Assembly (NCBI RefSeq): GCF_964340395.1
Contig: NC_135567.1
Span: 10,944,484-10,986,983, forward strand
DNA: 42,500 nucleotides
Reading direction: 5' to 3'
Source of the DNA: Glandiceps talaboti
Taxonomy: Eukaryota > Hemichordata > Enteropneusta > Spengelidae
Under the pieces are notes generated by a model, which saw nothing but the letters and a program-made list of their open reading frames with translations, was not told where the DNA came from and ran no database searches. Positions 35,621 to 42,500 of this stretch are shown piece after piece. Within the stretch, counting starts at the first letter, position 1, and each line of letters opens with the position of its first letter. Made by a program: the position numbers and the translations under genes.

Positions 35621-36440
35621 TAATTCTACAGTCTATATTATATTATGTAATTCATGTAAATAATCTCAATATCATGTTGCTTGCATAAGCAAGCATTGTA
35701 TACCTTGTATAGACTATAGTTATTGCATAAATTTACACACATACTATATACTCGTATATTTACACTAACAAAGAAAGGAGATAGTTCCATGCCCTCAAAA
35801 CGGTGCTAGAGTGATTTCTCGTCATCAGCGCTATCCACAGAAATGTTACTTATATTCGTGTTTACACATATAATAGTTCAAAAATATCCTAATTAGTCAA
35901 ATTTTCAAAAACGCATCTTTACTCATGTTTCACCGCTTACATTTTGATATCTTGTTCAGTATAAAATGTTGAGAGAGGTGCACTAACAAGAATATATATT
36001 GCAATTGCTTCAAAGTCAAACCCTATTTTGACTGGTCTAAACGGCTACTCTAAATATCCAACCACTACTGAAAAAATGAATGCAACTTCATAATGTTAAA
36101 TACATCAATACTATGTAAAATACTGTACCGTACACAATTGTACATAACATTTGAGAAGTAAGTTATATAGTTCCAGAAATACCTATTGCAATAGTAAAAT
36201 CCAGAAATGTGCTTATCAAAGAATGAAAATTTACCTAGAAACAAATTTAATAATATGCTTACTGAAACCAACACAAACACAGTTACTGATCATGATCCAC
36301 AACCATATATATGTTTATAGTAATGTTTCTCTTGGTTAGCCTTAGTTACATGTGTTCAGACTGTATAATTTATTTGCATTGCCAAATATTCACTTTCTCC
36401 ACGTTTTTCAGATTTATTTTATGTATCTTTTCCTGGGCAA
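35621..36440. other. Noncoding sequence downstream of the minus-strand repeat gene
   Basis: No feature recognised. Frames at 36065-36339 on both strands are low-complexity and featureless. Confidence 0.4.
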
Positions 36441-36442
36441 CT

Positions 36443-36457
36443 TTTATTTATTTTATT
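36443..36457 (-). terminator. Polyadenylation signals of the 21-aa-repeat gene
   Basis: Two overlapping AATAAA hexamers on the minus strand (36457-36452 and 36448-36443) lie 90-106 nt beyond the first stop codon (36549-36547) and just past the second stop (near 36470). Confidence 0.6.
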
Positions 36458-36546
36458 AGTTATCAGACTGCTGCCCATCTGTAATATTTGGCATCAGATT
36501 CTTCATTTTCTTGTTGTTTACACTGCTTCCTGCCAATATCTTTCCC

Positions 36547-38271
36547 TCAGTTGGCTTCAGGTTCCTTGCCTTCCAGTTGTTTACACTGCTTCCTGCCAAT
36601 ATCCTTCCCTTGGTTGGCTTCAGGTTCCTTGCCTTCAAGTTGTTTCCGTTGCTTACTGCCTGTATCTTTCCCTCGGTTGGCTTCAGGTTCCTTGCTTTCC
36701 AGTTGTTTCCGTTGCTTACTGCCTGTATCTTTCCCTCGGTTGGCGTCAGGTTCTTCGCCTTCCAGTTGTTTACACTGGTTCCCGCCAGTATCTTTCCCTC
36801 GGTTGGCTTCAGGTTCCTTGCCTTCCAGTTGTTTCCGTTGCTTACTGCCTGTATCTTTCCCTCGGTTGGCTTCAGGTTCCTTGCCTTCCAGTTGTTTACA
36901 CTCCTCCCCGCCAGTATCTTTCCCTCGGTTGGCTTCAGGTTCCTTACCTTCCAGTTGTTTCCGTTGCTTACTGCCTGTATCTTTCCCTCGGTTGGCTTCA
37001 GGTTCCTTGCCTTCCAGCTGTTTCCATTGCTTACTGCCTGTATCTTTCCCTCGGTTGGCTTCAGGTTCCTTGCCTTCCAGTTGTTTCCGTTGCTTACTTC
37101 CTGTATCTTTCCCTCGGTTGGCTTCAGGTTCCTTGCCTTCGAGTTGTTTCCATTGCTTACTGCCTGTATCTTTCCCTCGGTTGGCTTCAGTTTCCTTGCC
37201 TTCGAGTTGTTTCCATTGCTTACTGCCTGTATCTTTCCCTCGGTTGGCTTCAGGTTCCTTGCCTTCCAATTGTTTCCATTGCTTACTGCCTGTATCTTTC
37301 CCTCGGTTGGCTTCAGGCTCCTTGCCTTCCAGTTGTTTCCATTGCTTACTGCCTGTATCTTTCCCTCGGTTGGCTTCATGTTCTTTGCCTTCCGTCTGTT
37401 CACATTGCTTACTGACTGTATCTTTCCCTCGGTTGGCTTCAGAATCCTTGCCTTCCAGTTGTTTCCATTGCTTACTGCCTGTATCTTTCCCTCGGTTGGC
37501 TTCAGGTTCCTTGCCTTCCAGTTGTTTCCATTGCTTACTGCCTACATCTTTTCTTCGGTTGGCTTCAGCTTTCTTGCCTTCCTTTTGTTCACTTTGTTTT
37601 CTGTCTTTATCTTTCCTTTGCTTGGCTTCAGATTCCTTATTTACCAGTTGTTCACATTGCTGTCTGGCTGTATCTTTCACTTGGTTGGCCTCAGATTCCT
37701 TACTTTCCAGTTGTTCGCATTGCTGTCTGGCTGTATCTTTCACTTGGTTGACCTCAGATTCCTTACTTTCCAATTCGTCACTTTCATTCATGCTTGTATT
37801 TTTCCATAGGTTTTCTTCAGACTCCGTACTTTCTACTTTTTCACATTGTTCGCTGCCTGTGTCTTTCTCACGGTTGGCTTCACATTCGTTACTTTCTAGG
37901 TGTTCATATTGCTTCATGCCTGGATCTTTCTCTTGGTTTGCATCAGGTTCCTTGCTTTCTAAGTTACCTAAATCATCAGTGTACGTATCATTTCCTTCGA
38001 TGGCCGCTGATTGTGAATTTGGCAGGTTTTCAGGCATTTCCATGTGTGAACTGCTCTCTTGGATGACTCCTGGTTTATCATTCTCCGCATCTTCAGATTC
38101 TTTTTTGTCAATCGCCTCCGAGTTTTTGTTTTGCAGGTTTTGTGTTTTCTTTATAGCTGCATCTTTCCCTTTACTGGCTTTTGATTCCTTACTGTTTGGT
38201 CCACTCAAATCTTTCTTCTGTGTTTTTTTCTTTGGATTTTCACACATCAAGAATGCTCCAGAGCACGTGTC
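36547..38271 (-). CDS. Last exon of a kinase-like protein with about 22 charged 21-residue repeats
   Basis: The exon starts after TTTTATTAG (acceptor, phase 0) and runs 574 codons to TGA. It opens DTCSGAFLMCENPKKKTQKK, where FLMCEN aligns with a kinase beta8/DFG position. A charged linker follows, then about 22 tandem repeats of 21 residues (63 bp) with consensus EANRGKDTGSKQWKQLEGKE plus P. Repeats 1-6 (N-terminal side) are diverged; most later ones are nearly identical. The tract is rich in E, K, Q, without hydrophobic heptads, so it is probably disordered or a single charged helix. The minus strand is chosen because an upstream exon matches in phase, poly(A) signals follow, and the unique N-terminal part reads as normal protein here. 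The plus-strand frames (36488-38275 and 36511-37809) are shadows of a repeat whose unit is a multiple of three. Confidence 0.75.
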   Translation of the reverse strand, partial: DTCSGAFLMCENPKKKTQKKDLSGPNSKESKASKGKDAAIKKTQNLQNKNSEAIDKKESEDAENDKPGVIQESSSHMEMPENLPNSQSAAIEGNDTYTDDLGNLESKEPDANQEKDPGMKQYEHLESNECEANREKDTGSEQCEKVESTESEENLWKNTSMNESDELESKESEVNQVKDTARQQCEQLESKESEANQVKDTARQQCEQLVNKESEAKQRKDKDRKQSEQKEGKKAEANRRKDVGSKQWKQLEGKEPEANRGKDTGSKQWKQLEGKDSEANRGKDTVSKQCEQTEGKEHEANRGKDTGSKQWKQLEGKEPEANRGKDTGSKQWKQLEGKEPEANRGKDTGSKQWKQLEGKETEANRGKDTGSKQWKQLEGKEPEANRGKDTGSKQRKQLEGKEPEANRGKDTGSKQWKQLEGKEPEANRGKDTGSKQRKQLEGKEPEANRGKDTGGEECKQLEGKEPEANRGKDTGSKQRKQLEGKEPEANRGKDTGGNQCKQLEGEEPDANRGKDTGSKQRKQLESKEPEANRGKDTGSKQRKQLEGKEPEANQGKDIGRKQCKQLEGKEPEAN

Positions 38272-38965
38272 CTAATAAAATGCAAATTTGCCAATAATGT
38301 CATAATCATTGAATAAGCATTTCCTCCTAAACATGTTAGTGTAAACATAAATGTACTGTCATACCCATATTTATTCGAATAGACCCCCGTGTTGTCCACT
38401 ATTATATTAGCAGGCAGTAGCAACAAACAATTCTTAAATAAAAGTGTTACAAATATATCAGTAATCATAAAAGGAAATAGTTCTCATATGCAATTGTGTT
38501 AGTTTTGGCCAACAGTTTGAAAGATCGTTTCTGCACATATAGGTCAACTAAACCTTATGAACTTCTAAAGTGTAAGTAAGTAGAAGACTACCTCGAACTG
38601 AAGAGAATTTACGTTTTAATCAATTGCTCATGGTTTTAATTCGCGACACATAAACTTGAATGCTTTTGAAATGTTTGTCTTATGAAGACAATACTGACTC
38701 GAGTAATTTATCGTGATCATCAACAAAAGTCGATGACTTTACAAGCTTGTTTAGACGAAACATCTGAACAAAAACAGTATCTCTACAGCAGCAGCAACAA
38801 CAAAAACAACAACAACAACAAAAACAACAACAACAACAAAAACAACGAAATAACGACAACAAAACATCATCAACATCGTCATCTACATCAGAAATCAAAT
38901 TACTTAAACAACAAAATATTTCTGATACAAATTGAAATGTAACAAAAATGACAAACAAAACATAC
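38272..38965. other. Intron of the kinase-like gene
   Basis: Lies between the GTATGT donor (38965) and TTTTATTAG acceptor (38272), both phase 0. Contains an (AAC)n tract at 38788-38850 whose open frames on both strands are low-complexity artefacts. Confidence 0.6.
38788..38850. repeat. (AAC)n microsatellite
   Basis: AAC/CAA trinucleotides with AAAAAC interruptions. Confidence 0.9.
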
Positions 38966-39289
38966 GTTAGTTGTATCAATCATGACATCCTCGTTTGTTA
39001 TGTTTTCATGATAACATTCGGCATCATGAAGTAATTTTAGAGCTTTTTGTAGATCATCAGTTAATCTTTGACTGTCGTTTTGCAGAATTGTATCCCATTC
39101 GTTGAACGCACTTAGTTTAATCATTGATATTTCATCACCATTTTGAAATACTGGTGTCCAACACAATCTAGATGTTTTCGTCATGTACATCTGCTGTCGT
39201 TTGAATTTCTTCCGTAATCCTTTTGAACATACAATCGTATTGGTTAAGAAAATTCCAGGGAATGGATTGATTGCCAAGAAACATAAAAT
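38966..39289 (-). CDS. Kinase-like (probable pseudokinase) C-lobe exon
   Basis: Open from 39289 (after TAA) to donor AAC|GTATGT at 38966/38965, phase 0, matching the exon at 38271. The 5' limit is unknown: there is no in-frame ATG early on, and the true acceptor may be further in (AAAAG near 39215 or CAGCAG just before ATG at 39190). The translation follows protein-kinase order: a beta5/hinge-like DEISMIKLSAFNEWDTILQN, a helix-E-like LTDDLQKALKLLHDAEC, then YHENITNEDVMID in the place of the catalytic loop (HRDxKxxNxxxD). The catalytic Asp is replaced by Asn, and the Lys by Thr. The next exon gives CEN where DFG is expected. These losses suggest a catalytically dead kinase fold. N-lobe exons (expected above 39.3 kb) were not found. 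This is a motif-order argument; another alpha-helical fold remains possible. Confidence 0.45.
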
Positions 39290-40154
39290 TTAAATTCTTA
39301 TTTGCCTACGCTAATTTCAGGGTTGGCGCATTAATATCATGCAAATGTATGAGACAAGCAATACATATTTATGACTATTTATGTGCTGGTTATAAGCGCT
39401 TATAATTTTTTAATATTCGGGGTTTAGCTCATATATATCCATGTTTGCTAAATCCCGTGATGCAACAGCATTAACGCTACAAGAACAATAAAGTTGAATG
39501 GAATAAACATTTGCTGTTTGCCAGTAGTAAGAAATGTATGTGATGCGAAATCATGAAATTATTCCACATCCCAACTTTTTTGAAAATAACGGTATTTCCT
39601 GGAGTGGAGTTACCCTTAAATTCCCCTCTAAGACCTTATTGAGTTGTCATTTGAAACAAATTTCGTTCAAAGAAAGCAATTTGTGAGGCCTCATACTGTA
39701 GGCTGAGTTCTGTGGCTTATTCTAGAGTGTCTTGATGTTATGTTTTAATAAAATATTAACTTATCAATTTGTGTTTAATATAAAATAATTAGGCGCCGAT
39801 AAAAAAAATGCGACTGACAAGCTTTCGTGGTATCTGGAAAGGCTTTTTTGTGGTAGCATGTGAAATTTTTTTAATAGGTCAACTCAATTGTTTCATAAAT
39901 GAAAAGCAACGTACGAGGCAACGTATTAACATGAAAGAGAACGTAAGAGACACACTTTACTAAAAGCATCGACCTCTTGAAACCCTAACTATATATCCGT
40001 GTTGCGTACAAATAAATCGCGTGTTGGTACTCAAGAGGTGAAAGAAATGAAATTAGCATGTATTCTATCAGTTCAGCTCATAAAAGAAAATTGTGATATG
40101 AGGAAAAAGACACATTTCTAGCTCTTGATCATTATTTTGGGTTCATATCGAGAC
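39290..40154. other. Intergenic or intron sequence
   Basis: No exon was recognised. It holds either upstream introns of the kinase-like gene or the gap between it and the LGR gene. Confidence 0.4.
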
Positions 40155-40160
40155 TTTATT
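40155..40160 (-). terminator. Polyadenylation signal of the LGR gene
   Basis: AATAAA on the minus strand, about 55 nt beyond the in-frame TAA of the 7TM exon. It supports that exon being the last one, although a consensus donor also occurs there. Confidence 0.45.
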
Positions 40161-40212
40161 AATTTATCATACACATGTAGTAGTACTGACAAAACATTCT
40201 GTGTAATAAAGT

Positions 40213-41254
40213 TTACATACCTCCTTCTGCTTTCTTTCTTAACTTGGCCTTTGTCTTCTTCAGTATTCTCCTGATGTTTATAAATTTATATTTATCGGTT
40301 GAAAAGTAAAAAAGGAAAGGATGAGCCAATGAACTTAGTGGTAGAACAGTAACTGCTATCCATGCATACACGATGCCTGACAATTTTACTCCGGCAATAC
40401 CCACGAACGTAACAGAGACAATTGGTAACCAAACTAGAATATCTGCCCCAACTATACACATCACCATGATTATCATCTTCTTTTGAACACGAGACCGTCG
40501 GTTTTCACTAGCCTTTTTACTACTCTTATTCTTAATAACCAGTATGATAATGTAGCATGTTGATATTATAATAAGGTATATCACTTCGAGCATGGTAAAC
40601 ATCACAAACGAGTACTCCCAGCCAGGAGGTCGGTCATGTCGAAGGTGGAATGGCAAGCAGACAGAATTATCGCCATAGAAGTGTTCTCCAAAATAATTGA
40701 TGGGACAGACGGGTAGAATGGCAAATATCAGATGAATGGCTATGCCGACGGCTACAATTGAACCAGCTCTCTTGCGACTCACACGGATCATCTTCAACGG
40801 ATTAGAAAGAACTGTGCACCTTATTACAGTCATGACTGTCAATACATAGAGTGATATCTGAACTGCCATACTGGCTAGAATTCCAACAAATTTGCAGAAA
40901 ATACTACTACGCCATATTATATCATTAATTATATAGTCGTCTCTGTAGAATCCGTCAACACTGCCAATGATAATCAAATATACACCCTTTAGAAGATCAG
41001 CTATTGTAATAATTAGAATCATGATGTTATCAACTGATTTGAGCTCAGATCGATGTTCCTTCTGCAGTCGCCATGCTAAACAATATAGGTTTAGTAAAAA
41101 TGACAATATACCAATTAACCAAGCGAGGACACGTACAGCAGTATTTGGTAGTAAATCATTACAAGAACGAAATACGTTGGCTTCAGGCAAGCATTCTTCA
41201 ATCCCTTCTTCTGGAGTACCAGCAATACAGCAAAGGGCATACACATCGGAATAC
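40213..41254 (-). CDS. 7TM exon of a leucine-rich-repeat GPCR (LGR, GRL101/relaxin-receptor-like)
   Basis: The exon begins after TTGTTCTTCAAG (acceptor, phase 2) and ends at TAA 40213, or at the donor GGAG|GTATGT (40221/40220). The start YSDVYALCC is the LGR hinge, followed by a Cys-containing stretch and seven hydrophobic helices (residues about 36-58, 70-95, 112-138, 160-180, 212-236, 256-280, 290-312 counting from the Val of VYALCC). LGR hallmarks are IADLLKGVYLIIIGSVD in TM2, the Cys pair at FCKF and NSVCLPFH, RPPGWEYSFVMF before TM5 and YAWIAVTVLPL in TM7; the PGWEYS and YAWIAV segments point to the GRL101/RXFP (type C) group. The DRY position reads VIRC and the NPxxY position HPFLF. LGRs sense peptide hormones or chemoattractants at the plasma membrane. 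The LRR ectodomain is encoded upstream; the last LRR exon is at 42094-42165. Confidence 0.95.
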
Positions 41255-42093
41255 CTTGAAGAACAAAACTAACCTTTAGGATTTATCGTCTCACACCAAC
41301 ACTCTAAAAGTAGTGTTTTCCCTGGTTTGCTCTATTGATTAAACAAATAGTTTATACGCCCACCTAGGACGAATGGTCCTAACGATGTTTTTAACGAGAA
41401 ATGCGCCCAGGAAATAAAGTGTTGAAACGTTTGTGGCTACTTCTTTCAAGAAAACACCAAACCATTTTCAGCTAAAATCAAGAATATCATTCAGGGTCTT
41501 TGTAAAAGAATATTTGAAATATTTTCAGTTTAGCGAGATTGATGTCATTTGCGCCATGTACACTATATCAACTCCGTGTTCGTGATGAAGGTACCTTTAG
41601 ATATGTAAATGCGTGTGTAAACAGTTATTTTTACTGGCCTTATTGAATTCAGACAAGGGGGCGGGGGAGAGCTGATATCAGAACAGTACCTCTTGATAGT
41701 TCTTTAATGAATCTATCTTGAAACAAATTTAGTATCTCTTGAGGTTAGTGAAAGAATTTTACTTAATTAGCTGTGATAATTTAGAAGCAGAAGCAGAAAA
41801 TACGAGTAGTCTTTCCTATTAAAAGTTCCTTTTCTGGTCAGTCCTCGGCTTTCAATCATTGTAAAAAAAATATATAAAATGTATGGTTTATGATAAGGAT
41901 CAATGTCAGGGATGTGGTGAAACTGAGAATTAGGGTTATAAACAATAAATTCAAATTCTCTGCTAAAATGGTGTGTGAAAAACGTATATGTATATAACAC
42001 TCGTTATTTTCATTTGATATTAATATAAAATCATTAACTAAGTTCTTGCCTATAGCGACACAGGAGTTAAATACTAGGAATCAAACAACTTAC
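41255..42093. other. Intron of the LGR gene
   Basis: Bounded by the GTAAGT donor (42093) and the TTCAAG acceptor (41255), phase 2 on both sides. No other exon was seen. The minus-strand frame at 41767-42000 is featureless. Confidence 0.7.
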
Positions 42094-42165
42094 AGTAGTT
42101 GTAGATTTGTTAAATCTGAAAACAGGTCTCTCTCGAAATAAACAATTGGATTGTTTCGGAGATCA
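42094..42165 (-). CDS. Leucine-rich-repeat exon of the LGR
   Basis: This internal exon is exactly 72 nt, phase 2 at both ends: acceptor TTCATTTTGCAG above 42165, donor CT|GTAAGT at 42094/42093. It encodes one 24-residue LRR, DLRNNPIVYFERDLFSDL followed by TNLQL, with the L-N-xx-I---F--L--L spacing. Phase-2 72-nt LRR exons are the standard building block of LGR ectodomains. Joined to the 7TM exon it completes a Leu codon (CT+G) and gives the expected LRR-hinge junction before YSDVYALCC. Further LRR exons should lie beyond the right edge; none was recognised between 42166 and 42500. Confidence 0.9.
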
Positions 42166-42500
42166 CTGCAAAATGAAATCATATTTAAATATATTATTCC
42201 GTATGAACCAGATATTACTTGAGTTAGTTGGCATGCATACTAGTCTTATTTGCAATACAGTGCAATCCCGAAAATTTTATTGCATATCTGTACACAAATG
42301 ATATGCAAATGATGGTGCGATCGTTCTTGAAAGGGCGTGATTGCACAGTATTGTTTTTGCTTAATTTTCAGTTTCGGATAAGCATACGTACCAATGACAT
42401 AACCCCATGCTGGGAGAGTGGCAGTGTAGATATATTATTAAAATCCTAACAGTTCTCATATATGACTTACACAGGTTATAAGGCACAGGCAGTTCAACGT
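42166..42500. other. Probable LGR intron, right edge
   Basis: Nothing secure. A GTACGT donor-like site (minus strand, near 42388) follows a stretch that does not read as an LRR in phase 2. Confidence 0.4.

Noticed and set aside
36488-38275. Long plus-strand open frames (595 and 432 aa) rich in S, L, F, P
   Set aside because: They are antisense shadows of a 63-bp repeat that stays open in several frames. The minus strand has phase-matched splicing, a normal unique N-terminal part and poly(A) signals.
38680-38979. Cys-rich minus-strand and Asn-rich plus-strand frames
   Set aside because: Both arise from the (AAC)n tract in the intron of the kinase-like gene.
42388-42500. Possible further LRR exon before a GTACGT site on the minus strand
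   Set aside because: The phase-2 frame does not show the LRR leucine spacing; it cannot be supported within the window.

Overview
The window is animal genomic DNA from what looks like a marine invertebrate. It is AT-rich, has long introns flanked by GT/AG sites, and carries phase-1 extracellular-domain exons, several L1/Tx1-like and other LINE fragments, a tRNA-derived SINE and many microsatellites. I cannot fix the phylum. The mosaic exons and the LGR-type receptor would suit an amphioxus-, hemichordate-, echinoderm- or mollusc-like genome. No RNA gene, CRISPR array or bacterial feature was seen. Most genes here are split into exons too short to show as long open frames, and I found them by pairing splice sites with domain motifs.

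Region 1 (about 0-25 kb, minus strand). A series of short exons, all symmetric phase 1-1 and all on the minus strand, encodes extracellular modules. Reading in the direction of transcription they are: a signal-peptide exon (23067-22941), a trefoil/P-type exon (17986-17843), a lone second half of a discoidin/fucolectin-like domain (from 9178), a two-exon discoidin/fucolectin-like domain (8174-7875 and 6127-5897), a kringle (3594-3349) and an EGF repeat (409-287). The simplest reading is one large secreted or membrane mosaic protein that continues past the left edge. LINEs, SINEs and foldback elements have expanded its introns. The signal-peptide exon with its promoter sits in a tandem array of three units (about 19.9-25.06 kb): one copy is intact, one is frameshifted, and one is cut off inside the signal peptide.

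Region 2 (about 25-36 kb). Repeat-dominated: an AGAC microsatellite, a 3' L1-like remnant, a roughly 360-bp tandem array, a heavily decayed L1/Tx1 LINE with foreign DNA inserted in its RT, and a dispersed repeat at 35.3-35.6 kb. I see no convincing host gene.

Region 3 (36.4-39.3 kb, minus strand). The last two exons of a gene that joins a kinase-like (probably pseudokinase) C-lobe to about 22 copies of a charged 21-residue repeat, with polyadenylation signals close behind.

Region 4 (40.2-42.2 kb, minus strand). The 3' end of a leucine-rich-repeat GPCR (LGR, GRL101/relaxin-receptor-like): one 72-nt phase-2 LRR exon and the single 7TM exon, whose DRY and NPxxY positions are altered.
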